From: Pseudomonas sp. F(2018)
GTDB taxonomy: Bacteria; Pseudomonadota; Gammaproteobacteria; Pseudomonadales; Pseudomonadaceae
Direction: 5' to 3'
Assembly: GCF_005508865.1 (NCBI RefSeq)
Contig: NZ_SCOM01000001.1
Coordinates: 682,001-746,000 of the forward strand
Length of the DNA: 64,000 nucleotides
The translations under genes and the position numbers were made by a program. Positions 20,237 to 28,800 of the stretch are shown piece after piece. The stretch's first letter is position 1; the number at the start of each line of letters is the position of its first letter. A model generated the notes under the pieces. The model saw only the letters and a list, made by a program, of their open reading frames with translations. It ran no database searches and had not been told where the DNA came from.

Positions 20237-21106
20237 ATGACCACTCCCTCCACCCTGAGCCTGAAGAAGATCTACTCCGGCAAAGTCCGCGACCTCTACG
20301 AGATCGATGCCAAGCGCATGCTGATGGTCGCCACCGATCGCCTGTCGGCCTTCGACGTGATCCTCGACGAGCCGATCCCGGAGAAGGGCAAGATCCTCAC
20401 CGCCATCTCCAACTTCTGGTTCGACAAGCTCAAGGACCTGGTGCCCAACCACTTCACCGGCGACAAGGTCGAGGACGTGGTGCCGGCCGCCGAGCTGCCG
20501 CTGGTGGAAGGCCGTGCGGTGGTCGCCAAGCGCCTCCAGCCGGTGGCGGTGGAGGCCATCGTGCGTGGCTATATCGTCGGCTCCGGCTGGAAGGAATATC
20601 AGAAGAGCGGCACCGTCTGCGGCATCCAGCTGCCGGCCGGCCTGAAGGAAGCGGCCAAGCTGCCGCAGCCGATCTTCACCCCCTCGACCAAGGCCGCCGT
20701 CGGCGACCACGATGAGAACATCAGCTTTGCCCAGTGCGAGGCCATCATCGGCGCCGAGCTGGCGGCCAAGGTGCGCGACACCGCCATCGCCCTGTACAGC
20801 GCGGCGGTCGAATATGCGGCCACTCGCGGCATCATCATCGCCGACACCAAGTTCGAGTTCGGCCTGGACGAAGACGGCACCCTGACCCTGATGGACGAGG
20901 CGCTGACCCCGGACTCCAGCCGCTTCTGGCCGGCCGACAGCTACGCCGAAGGCAGCAATCCGCCGAGCTTCGACAAGCAGTTCGTGCGCGACTGGCTGGA
21001 GTCCACCGGCTGGAACAAGGAGCCGCCGGCCCCGGCCGTACCGGCCGAAGTGGCACAGAAGACCGCCGACAAATACCGCGAGGCACTGACCCGGCTGACC
21101 AGCTGA
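20237..21106 (+). CDS. purC: SAICAR synthase, long Ade1-like subfamily
   Basis: Phosphoribosylaminoimidazole-succinocarboxamide synthase, joining aspartate to CAIR in purine synthesis. 289 residues with [40 protein letters not shown] and [13 protein letters not shown]. It resembles the roughly 290-300-residue yeast Ade1/betaproteobacterial type, not the roughly 237-residue E. coli/P. aeruginosa type starting MEKREELYRGKAKSVY. It nevertheless occupies the position after bamC and before tRNA-Ser where purC lies in PAO1. Start ATG 20237 is preceded by a GGCGGA-type site. Base use does not look unlike its neighbours. Confidence 0.93.
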   Translation: MTTPSTLSLKKIYSGKVRDLYEIDAKRMLMVATDRLSAFDVILDEPIPEKGKILTAISNFWFDKLKDLVPNHFTGDKVEDVVPAAELPLVEGRAVVAKRLQPVAVEAIVRGYIVGSGWKEYQKSGTVCGIQLPAGLKEAAKLPQPIFTPSTKAAVGDHDENISFAQCEAIIGAELAAKVRDTAIALYSAAVEYAATRGIIIADTKFEFGLDEDGTLTLMDEALTPDSSRFWPADSYAEGSNPPSFDKQFVRDWLESTGWNKEPPAPAVPAEVAQKTADKYREALTRLTS

Positions 21107-21230
21107 GTTCGCATCTCGGTAAGAAGGAGAGAGCCATGGGCTCCCTTTTTCATGTCTGCCGCAAGCACCTGATCGCACAAGAAAAATTGCTGGACTAACG
21201 GCGCTCAGCTGATATCATGCGCACCGCTTT

Positions 21231-21320
21231 GGGAAGATGCCGGAGTGGTCGAACGGGACGGATTCGAAATCCGTTGTGTCAGCAATGGCACCTAGGGTTC
21301 AAATCCCTATCTTCCCGCCA
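21231..21320 (+). tRNA. tRNA-Ser(CGA)
   Basis: 90 bases with long variable arm, encoded CCA and discriminator G. Acceptor stem GGGAAGA/TCTTCCC; anticodon stem ACGGA/TCCGT with loop TTCGAAA and anticodon CGA at 21265-21267. A TATCAT -10 at 21213-21218 precedes it. Position after purC matches PAO1. Confidence 0.96.
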
Positions 21321-21329
21321 TACAAAGTG

Positions 21330-21365
21330 AAAAACCCCTGAAGTCTTCGGACTTCAGGGGTTTTT
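21330..21365 (+). terminator. Strong terminator after tRNA-Ser
   Basis: Sixteen-base-pair stem (AAAAACCCCTGAAGTC with GACTTCAGGGGTTTTT) capped by a UUCG tetraloop closed by C-G, then TTTTTGCG. Very stable; also usable from the minus strand. Confidence 0.93.
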
Positions 21366-21440
21366 GCGTTTCTGGGGGTATGGAAAGTTGTCCGTCACTG
21401 CCCTGTTTAGTATGGGGCTCGCATTCCCAGATAACTTCTC

Positions 21441-21487
21441 TACTGTTTGTTTTGCAATTAATTTGCTATTTTTGTTTTAAACAAACA
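21441..21487 (+). promoter_or_regulatory. AT-rich promoter/operator of the Xre-RES pair
   Basis: Just before the antitoxin gene there is a 15-base palindrome TTTGTTT-T-AAACAAA at 21471-21485 and a related half site TGTTTGTTTT at 21444-21453. A possible promoter is TTGCAA (21452-21457) with TTTTAA (21475-21480) at 17-base spacing, so the palindrome would cover the -10. Autorepression through such sites is the rule for Xre antitoxins; here it is inferred. Confidence 0.45.
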
Positions 21488-21500
21488 TCTGGAGGCGACC

Positions 21501-21872
21501 ATGAGTGCGCTCAGCAAGCCCGGCGTCGATGTCGATGCGGTATTGCTTAAGGCCCTGCTCAGCACCCGCGAGCAGTTGGGGCTGACCCAGCAGGAATTGG
21601 CGGGAATAGTCGGGGTCAACCGTTCCGCCATCAGCCGCTGGGGCGATAGCGGTGGTCTGCGTCCGCAGAGCAAGACCGGCGAACTGGCTTTGCTGCTAAT
21701 CCGCATCTACCGCGCCCTGTTTGCCCTGTTTGGCGGCAATCTCGATGACATGCGCCATTTCCTGCGTACAGAAAATCGCCATCTGGCCGGCGTGCCGCTG
21801 GAGCAGATGGGGCAAGTGCAGGGGCTGGTGCGTGTGGTGGAGTACCTCGACGCGATCCGCGGCAAGGTCTGA
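21501..21872 (+). CDS. Xre/MbcA/ParS-type antitoxin
   Basis: 123-residue antitoxin. An N-terminal Xre-like helix-turn-helix (LTQQELAGIVGVNRSAISRW, about 29-48) is followed by the DUF2384 toxin-binding domain (RIYRALFALFGGNLDDMRHFLRTENRHLAG). Start ATG at 21501 follows GGAGGCGACC. It lies 48 bases before the RES toxin, the usual antitoxin-first order. The antitoxin would bind the toxin and repress the shared promoter. Adjacent to tRNA-Ser, a plausible arrival point. Confidence 0.88.
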   Translation: MSALSKPGVDVDAVLLKALLSTREQLGLTQQELAGIVGVNRSAISRWGDSGGLRPQSKTGELALLLIRIYRALFALFGGNLDDMRHFLRTENRHLAGVPLEQMGQVQGLVRVVEYLDAIRGKV

Positions 21873-21920
21873 ATTCCTTTCCCGATGCCCCGTCTTGGCG
21901 GGGCTAAGCGAGTTTCCGAT

Positions 21921-22673
21921 ATGGATATCTGGCAGGCCTGTGCCGGCCCAGAACAGCTGACTCCATTGCGCGGCCGGCTGGTACGCCTGGTGGAGAACCA
22001 GGAGCAGGTGGCCACCCTGCAGCTGGTGGATACCCTGGAAGAGCAGGCGCTGCTCGAACAGTTGCTGGAGAGTAGCAAACCGCCGCTGCCGCCCAGCGAC
22101 GAGCCGCTGCACTACTTGTTACACACGCCGTTCCGTTACCCGCCGCTGCGCTGGGGGTCGCGCTTCGGCCGGCGTCACGAGCCGAGCTTGTTCTATGCCG
22201 CCTGCCAGTTGGAAACGGCGATGGCCGAGACCGCCTTCTACCGTTTCGTGCTTTGGTACGGCATGGCCGAGCCGCCGCCCAGCGGGCGCATTCTCTCCGA
22301 GCATTCTTCCTTCGAAGCGCGCTATCAGGTGCAGCGCGGCATTCGCCTGCAACTGCCGCCGTTCGACCGGTACCGCCAGGCGCTGACTCATCGCAGCGAC
22401 TACCGGGCTACCCATGAACTGGGCAGCGCCATGCGCGAGGCGGGGGTGGAGGCGTTCGAGTATCCCTCGGCGCGCTGCCCATTGCGGGGCACCAATGTCG
22501 CCCTCTATGCACCTGCCGCGTTCAGCGAGAAACGCCCGCGCAACCTGCAGCCCTGGTTGTGCGAAACCACCTCCGGCTATGTGGCCTTCAAGAGTGCCCA
22601 GGCGCCGGATATTCCTCGCCTGTTCGGCCTGGAGCTGTACCTGGTCGAAGGCAACCTGCCGCAGCCCGCCTAG
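21921..22673 (+). CDS. RES-domain toxin, predicted NAD+-degrading
   Basis: RES-domain protein of 250 residues; characterised RES toxins of Xre-RES modules degrade NAD+ and halt growth until the antitoxin neutralises them. The RES fold is seen in RYPPLRWGSRFGRRHEPSLFY (active-site Arg region) and ETAMAETAFYRFV (active-site Glu region), with a candidate Ser near FKSAQAPD. A longer reading from ATG 21885 adds 12 residues; neither start has a strong ribosome site, and the family-like N-terminus MDIWQAC favours 21921. Longer than compact RES toxins because of its N-terminal extension. Confidence 0.87.
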   Translation: MDIWQACAGPEQLTPLRGRLVRLVENQEQVATLQLVDTLEEQALLEQLLESSKPPLPPSDEPLHYLLHTPFRYPPLRWGSRFGRRHEPSLFYAACQLETAMAETAFYRFVLWYGMAEPPPSGRILSEHSSFEARYQVQRGIRLQLPPFDRYRQALTHRSDYRATHELGSAMREAGVEAFEYPSARCPLRGTNVALYAPAAFSEKRPRNLQPWLCETTSGYVAFKSAQAPDIPRLFGLELYLVEGNLPQPA

Positions 22674-23025
22674 GGCCTGCGCGTGCGCTGAAAGAGGGCG
22701 AGGGCGGCGCACTTGTGCACATTGGCGAAGCAGCTTGTCAAGCTTCTGTCACAAAGCGTCGTAACCGCTTGATTCTCCGTGATCATTTTTCAAGTCAATG
22801 AAAAATAAGGAATTTTTTCATTGGTGAAAAAAGCATCAGTTTGAGCCGAGGCCGCAGACACTGGGCGATAAGAAAGGTTTCCACCAAGTTGTCCACGTAG
22901 TTATCCACAGCTTCTGTGGATTGTCAGAGTAGTTGCTCTAGAGCGCGGTTTTGCGCGTTTGGCAAGTCTTTACCAGGCGAGAAAAGAGAGTAGAGTGGCG
23001 CGCCCCGAAGCCAGCCGTCGCTTAC
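22674..23025. other. Gene-free stretch: AT-rich hairpins and DnaA-box-like sites
   Basis: No gene is visible in these 352 bases. From about 22780 to 22835 the DNA is AT-rich with two adjacent inverted repeats of similar sequence: ATTTTTCA/TGAAAAAT (22785-22806) and TTTTTTCA/TGAAAAAA (22813-22832). Further on are a perfect DnaA box TTATCCACA at 22901-22909, a two-mismatch relative TTGTCCACG at 22889-22897, and an inverted repeat CCACAG/CTGTGG at 22905-22919 that gives a weaker opposed site. Confidence 0.6.
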
Positions 23026-23436
23026 ATGAAGTCTCGCGTTCTGCCCGCCCAGCATCAGCCCGACATGGGCAATCGTCTGCCGGTTCGTCTGGCCTTCTGG
23101 CTGCTCGATCGCCCCCGCCTGGGGCATCACTCCACCATCAAGCGCTTCGCCGGAGGCCTGCTCAAGCAGCCGGCCCGTAAGGGTGTGGTCGCGGCGCAGA
23201 GCCGCCTCGGTCAATTGCTGTGTCGCGACTGCGGCAACGCCCGTGATCGCCGCATCGGCCAGGAGCTGCTGCGTCAGGCCGCCCGCGCCGGCGACCTGCG
23301 CGCTCAGCTGGAACTCGGCCGCCTCTACTGCCTGCCGCGCCAGCGCGAGCCGCTGCAGGCCAGGCACTGGCTGGAGCTGGCCGCTGCCCAGGGTTCCGAC
23401 GAGGCCGTGCGCCTGCTGCAGCGTCTCGATCACTGA
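23026..23436 (+). CDS. Small Sel1-repeat protein
   Basis: 136-residue cytosolic protein with Arg-rich N-terminus (LAFWLLDRPRLGHHSTIKRF) and about two Sel1/TPR-like helix pairs (ARAGDLRAQLELGRLYC and LAAAQGSDEAVRLLQ). Start ATG 23026 chosen because upstream codons in frame look non-coding. The N-terminal block resembles that of the Sel1 protein at 40763. Sel1 arrays mediate protein contacts; no partner is evident. rmuC follows 50 bases later. Confidence 0.75.
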   Translation: MKSRVLPAQHQPDMGNRLPVRLAFWLLDRPRLGHHSTIKRFAGGLLKQPARKGVVAAQSRLGQLLCRDCGNARDRRIGQELLRQAARAGDLRAQLELGRLYCLPRQREPLQARHWLELAAAQGSDEAVRLLQRLDH

Positions 23437-23486
23437 TCGACGCGGGTATACTGCCGGGCATTCCTTCCCCGCCAGCGAGTTCGCCC

Positions 23487-24974
23487 GTGCCCGTTTCCTT
23501 CGTTCTCGATCTGCCCAATCTGCTGCTCGGCCTGCTGCTCGGCGCCGTGCCATTGGCCGTGCTGCTGTGGCGCCAGCAGCGCGGGCTGGCGAGCCAGGCG
23601 GCCGAGCGTCTGTTGCTGGAGGAGCGCCTGAGTCAGGCGCGTCTGGCCCAGGAAGGTCTGAGCGCGCAGCTCGACGGGGCCAACGATGATCTGCGCAGCC
23701 AGCAGCAGGAAAGCGCCCGCCAGCAGGCCGAACTGGCCGCCCTGCGCCGCGAGAGCGAGCTGCTCGGCCGCGAGCGCGAGGCCGCGCAGACGGCAGCCCT
23801 GGAATGGGCGCGCGAGCGCGAGAATAAAGAAGGCCAGCTGCGCCAGCTGGAGAGCCAGCGCGCCGGCCTGGCCGCCGAGCTGCGTGAGCAGCAGGAACAT
23901 CACCAGCAGCGCCTGAGCGATCTGCAGGCCGCCCGCGACGAGCTGCGCGCGCAGTTCGCCGAGCTGGCCGGCAAGATCTTCGACGAGCGCGAACAGCGCT
24001 TCGCCGAGACCAGCCAGCAGCGCCTCGGCCAGTTGCTCGACCCGCTCAAGGAGCGCATCCAGGCGTTCGAGAAGCGCGTGGAGGAGAGCTACCAGAACGA
24101 GGCGCGCGAGCGCTTCTCCCTGGCCAAGGAGCTGGAGCGCCTGCAGCTGCTCAACCAGCGCCTGGGCGACGAGGCGACCAACCTGACCCGCGCGCTCAAG
24201 GGCCAGAAGACCCAGGGCAACTGGGGCGAGCTGGTGCTGGAGCGGGTGCTGGAGCACGCCGGCCTGGAGAAGGGCCGCGAGTACCACACCCAGGTCAGTC
24301 TCAAGGGCGCCGACGGTGAGCGCTTCCAGCCGGACGTGCTGATCCAGCTGCCTGGTGACAAGCAGGTGATCGTCGATGCCAAGGTCAGCCTCACCGCCTA
24401 CCAGGCGATGATCGTCGCCGAGGACGACGCGGTCCGCGCCCATGCCCTGAAGCAGCATGTGCTGAGCCTGCGCAGCCACCTCAAGGGGCTGTCGGTGAAG
24501 GATTACCAGCGCCTGGAAGGCCTGCACAGCCTGGACTTCGTGCTGCTGTTCGTACCCATCGAGGCGGCTTTTGCCGCCGCGCTGCAGGCCGACCCTGGCC
24601 TGTTCCAGGAAGCCTTCGAGCAGCATGTGGTGATCGTCAGCCCGACCACGCTGCTGGCCACCCTGCGGGTGATCGACAGCCTGTGGCGCCAGGAACGACA
24701 GAGCCAGAACGCCCGCGATATCGCCGAGCGGGCCGGCCAGCTGTACGACAAGTTTGTCGCCTTCATCGCCGACCTGGACGAGATGGGCAGCCGCCTCAAG
24801 CAGCTGGACAAGGCCTATGACGCGGCGCGCAACAAGCTGTGCGAGGGCCGCGGCAACCTGATCAACCGGGTCGAGAACCTCAAGCTGCTCGGCGCCCGCG
24901 CCAGCAAGAGCCTGCCGGCGGATCTCATCGAGCGTGCCGCCGGCATGCCGTTGCTGGACGAGGCGGGCGAGTAA
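23487..24974 (+). CDS. rmuC: DNA recombination protein RmuC
   Basis: 495-residue protein from a GTG start: N-terminal membrane anchor (LLLGLLLGAVPLAVLLW), long coiled coil (about 30-190, Gln/Glu/Arg-rich), then the RmuC nuclease-like core (about 225-450) with QGNWGELVLERVLE and VIVDAKVSLTAY, the latter containing a D-x-K element typical of PD-(D/E)XK-like folds. In E. coli, rmuC limits inversions at short repeats. Confidence 0.93.
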   Translation: MPVSFVLDLPNLLLGLLLGAVPLAVLLWRQQRGLASQAAERLLLEERLSQARLAQEGLSAQLDGANDDLRSQQQESARQQAELAALRRESELLGREREAAQTAALEWARERENKEGQLRQLESQRAGLAAELREQQEHHQQRLSDLQAARDELRAQFAELAGKIFDEREQRFAETSQQRLGQLLDPLKERIQAFEKRVEESYQNEARERFSLAKELERLQLLNQRLGDEATNLTRALKGQKTQGNWGELVLERVLEHAGLEKGREYHTQVSLKGADGERFQPDVLIQLPGDKQVIVDAKVSLTAYQAMIVAEDDAVRAHALKQHVLSLRSHLKGLSVKDYQRLEGLHSLDFVLLFVPIEAAFAAALQADPGLFQEAFEQHVVIVSPTTLLATLRVIDSLWRQERQSQNARDIAERAGQLYDKFVAFIADLDEMGSRLKQLDKAYDAARNKLCEGRGNLINRVENLKLLGARASKSLPADLIERAAGMPLLDEAGE

Positions 24975-24991
24975 CTCGCCCGCCTCGCGGC

Positions 24992-25690
24992 TCAGGCCAC
25001 GTCGACCAGAATCACTTCGCTGTCTTCCAGCGCGGTGACCCGCACCACTTCTTCCTGGGCGATGGCCACGCCGTCGCGCTCCAGTGCCTGCACGCCGTTG
25101 ACCTCGATGCTGCCCTTGGCGGCCACCAGGTAGCCCTTGCGCAGGCGGCCCAGAGGGTACTCGGCGTTCTGTCCGGCGCTCAGGGTGGCGGCGGCCAGAC
25201 GGGCGTCGGCGCGGATGCGCAGGGCCTCCTCGTCGCCGGCGTGACCGCTGGCCAGGATCACGAACTGGCCGGCGCGCTCGCCTTGCGGGAAGGGCTTGGC
25301 GCCCCAGGACGGCGCTTCGCCCTGCTGGTCGGGGATGATCCAGATCTGGAAGATCTTGGTGGTGACGTCCTCCAGGTTGAATTCCGAGTGGGCGATGCCG
25401 GTGCCGGCACTCATCACCTGCACGTCGCCGGCCTCGGTGCGGCCCTGGTTGCCCAGGTTGTCGCGGTGGGTGATGGCGCCTTCGCGGACGTAGGTGATGA
25501 TCTCCATGTCATGGTGCGGATGCGGCGGGAAGCCCGAGCCTGCGGCGATCTCATCGTCGTTCCACACGCGCAGCCGGCCCCAGTTGATCCGCTGCGGGTC
25601 CTGGTACTCGGCGAAGGAGAAGTGGTGGCGGGCGTTCAGCCAGCCATGGTGGGCGTGGCCGAGCGAAGCGAACGGGCGTACTTCGATCAT
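24992..25690 (-). CDS. Pirin family protein (YhhW-like)
   Basis: Bicupin protein of 232 residues from ATG 25690; YhhW, the E. coli relative, is a quercetin 2,3-dioxygenase. Metal ligands lie in FPPHPHHDMEIITYVREG and the later THRDNLGNQG and GIAHSEF. A 13-codon N-terminal extension is possible but unlike the family. Convergent with rmuC. Its upstream region shares an operator-like element with the second pirin at 58858. Pirins are often partnered with a LysR regulator; none is adjacent here. Confidence 0.9.
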   Translation of the reverse strand: MIEVRPFASLGHAHHGWLNARHHFSFAEYQDPQRINWGRLRVWNDDEIAAGSGFPPHPHHDMEIITYVREGAITHRDNLGNQGRTEAGDVQVMSAGTGIAHSEFNLEDVTTKIFQIWIIPDQQGEAPSWGAKPFPQGERAGQFVILASGHAGDEEALRIRADARLAAATLSAGQNAEYPLGRLRKGYLVAAKGSIEVNGVQALERDGVAIAQEEVVRVTALEDSEVILVDVA

Positions 25691-25746
25691 GGTGATGACT
25701 CCGTGGCCGGTGATGCCAGATTGCGTCACCGGGGATGGAGTGCATG

Positions 25747-25800
25747 ATCTATCGATGATGTCTCGATAAAAAGCGCAAAAAACCGCTACTTCCTATCGAT
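25747..25800 (-). promoter_or_regulatory. Candidate operator of the first pirin gene
   Basis: ATCTATCGAT at 25747-25756 is part of an inverted repeat TATCGA-N7-TCGATA (25750-25768), and CTATCGAT recurs at 25793-25800. The same ten-base element lies before the other pirin at 59780-59789. The layout suits a LysR-type site, but no regulator is identified. Confidence 0.4.
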
Positions 25801-25812
25801 TAAATCAATGCT

Positions 25813-28800
25813 TCAGGCCAGGGGCAGATGGCGGCTGATCAGCGCGCGTAGCGCCGCCGGCTTGACCGGCTTGGCCAGGTAGTCGAGGCCGGCGGCGTGC
25901 ACTTCGGCCACCAGCTCGGGTCGGCCGTCGGCGCTGATCACCACGCCGGGCAGCGGCTGGCCCAGGCGGGTGCGCAGCCAGGCCATCAGTTCGGTGCCGG
26001 TGTCGCCCTCGTCCAGGTGATAGTCGATCAGCGCCAGCTGCGGGCGCACGTCCTCGTCGAGCAGGTGTTCGCATTCCAGGCGATTGCGCGCCGTCCACAC
26101 CTGGCAGCCCCAGCGCGACAGCAGGCTGTGCATGCCGGTGAGGATGCTGTCCTCGTTGTCGATGCACAGCACCTGGGCGCCGCCCAGGGTGTGGCCGTTG
26201 AGCTCGATGCTCGCCGGTACGACCTGCGGTGCGGCGCCGCGCACCAGCGGCACACGCACGCTGAACACGCTGCCCTTGCCCGGCCAGGAGCGCACTTCCA
26301 GGCGATGGTCGAGCACCCGGCACAGGCCGTCGGCAATCGCCAGGCCCAGGCCCAGGCCCTTCTCGGCGCGGGTCTGGTGGCTGTCCAGGCGCTTGAATTC
26401 CTCGAAGATCACCTTGCGCTTGTCCTCGGGGATGCCCGGGCCGCGGTCCCAGACTTCCAGGCGCAGGAACTCGCCGTCGCGGCGCGCGCCGAGCAGCACG
26501 TGGCCACGGGCATAGCGGAAGGCGTTGGTGAGGAAGTTCTGCAGCACCCGGCGCAGCAGCTTGGGGTCGCTGTCGATACGCAGCTTGCTGGGCACCAGGC
26601 GGAAGTCCACGCGCTGCTCCTGGGCCAGTACCTTGAACTCGGCGCCGAGGGCGTCGAACAACTGGCCGAGGGGGAAGTGGCTGCGCTCCGGGGCGATGCG
26701 GCCGTTCTCCAGGCGCGAGATGTCCAGCAGGTCGGTGATCAGGTCTTCGGCCGAGCGCAGCGAGCTGTCCAGATGGCGCACCAGTTCCTGGGCCTCCTGG
26801 GGCAGGGCGTCCTGCTGGTGGGAGAGGGAGGCGGAGAACAGCCGCGCGGCGTTCAGCGGCTGCATCAGGTCGTGGCTGACCGCGGCGAGGAAGCGGGTCT
26901 TCGACTGGTTGGCCGACTCGGCGACGCCCTTTGCCTCGCCCAGTGCCTGGTTCAGCTGGGACAGCTCGTGGGTACGCGCCTCGACCCGCTGCTCCAGGCC
27001 CTCGTTGGCCGCCAGCAGGTCCTGCTCCGCCTGGCGGAAGGCGGTGATGTCGGTGAAGCTCATGACGAAGCCGCCGCCGGGCATGGGGTTGCCGATCAGC
27101 TCGATGACCCGGCCGTTGGGGAACAGACGCTCGGAGGTGTGCGGCTTGCCCTGGCGCATCCAGTAGAGGCGCTTGGTCACGTGCTCCTCGACGTCGCCGG
27201 GGCCGCACAGGCCGCGCTCGGCGTTGTAGCGAATGATGTCGGCGATCGGCCGACCGACGCCGATCAGCCCGTCCGGGTATTCGAAGAGTTCCAGGTAGCG
27301 GCGGTTCCAGGCCACCAGCTGCAGGTTCTGGTCGACCACGCTGATGCCTTGGGTAATGTTCTCGATCGCCCCCTGCAGCAGGGCGCGGTTGAACTGCAGC
27401 ACCTCGCTGGCCTCGTCGACGATGCGTACCACGTCCTCGACCTGCATCTCCCGGCCCTCGATGGCCGCGCGCACCACGGCGCGGGTCGAGGAGGCGCCGA
27501 GCACGCCGGCCAGCAGGCGCTCGGTGTGGGCGATCCACTCGGGGTCGGCATTCTGCGTCGGGTTGAACGGGCGGTCCTGCTGGTAGGCGAAGCGCACGAA
27601 GCTTTGCCGTGCCCGCTCCTCGCCGACGAAGCGCGCGGCCAGGGCCATCAGGTCGGCCACCTGCACGGCCAGCAGGTTGCGGCTGCCGGACTTGGCGCCG
27701 GTATCCAGGCCAATGAAACGGCCGGCCTGCCAGTGCTCGGAGACGCGGGTGCGGGAAAACGACGAGACCAGGGCGAACAGCAGCCAGTTGCCGGCCAGCG
27801 ACAGCACCACGCCGCGGGTCAGCGGATCGATCTCGAAACCGACCGGGTAGTACAGCAGCTCCGGCAGCAGCGGGAAGCTGTCCAGCGACCAGCGCAGGCC
27901 GCCGGCCACCAGTGGCAGCACCAGGGTGTAGAACCACAGGGCGCAGCCGGCGGCGAGCCCGGCAAACACGCCGCGGCGGTTGGCCTGCTTCCACACCAGG
28001 GCACCGAACATGGCCGGCGCCAGCTGGCCGATGGCGGCGAAGGACAGCTGGCCGATGGTGGCCAGGCTGGCGTTGGTGCCGAGCAGGCGATAACAGACAT
28101 AGGCCAGCAGCAGGATGATCAGGATGCTCAGGCGTCGCGCGCTGAGCATCCACTGGCGGAAGGCCTCGAACGGCCGCTCGGCGTTCTGCCGGCGCAGCAG
28201 GGCCGGCAGCAGCATGTCGTTGCTGACCATGGTCGACAGCGCCACGGCCTCGACGATCACCATGCCGGTGGCGGCCGAGGCGCCGCCGATGAAGGCCAGC
28301 ATGGCCAGGGCCGGGTGCGCCTCGGCCAGCGGCAGGCTGATCACGAAGGAGTCCGGCTGCACGCCCTGCGGCAGGATCAGCTGGCCGGCCAGGGCGATGG
28401 GCACCACGAACAGCGCGGCCAGCAGCAGGTAGGCGGGAAACACCCAGCGCACCAGGCGCAGATCGGCCGGCTCGATGTTCTCCACCACGCTGACGTGGAA
28501 CTGCCGCGGCAGGCAGATGATCGCGGTCATGGCCAGGCCGGTCTGCACCAGCATGGCCGGCCAGCTCACGGTCCGCGACCAGTAGTCCTCCAGCGCCGGG
28601 GCCTGGCTGGCGCGATCGAGCAGGTCGCCGAAACCGCCGAACAGGCCCCAGGTGACGAACACGCCGACGGCGAGGAAGGCCAGCAGCTTGACCAGCGACT
28701 CGAAGGCAATCGCCAGCACCATGCCGCGGTGGTGCTCGGTGACATCCAGGCTACGGGTGCCGAACAGCACGGTGAACAGGGCCAGGATCAGCGACACGAT

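Noticed and set aside
22780..22925. A chromosomal replication origin
   Set aside because: One perfect and two weak DnaA boxes are too few, and the genes usually beside oriC (dnaA, dnaN, rpmH, parAB, mnmG) are absent.
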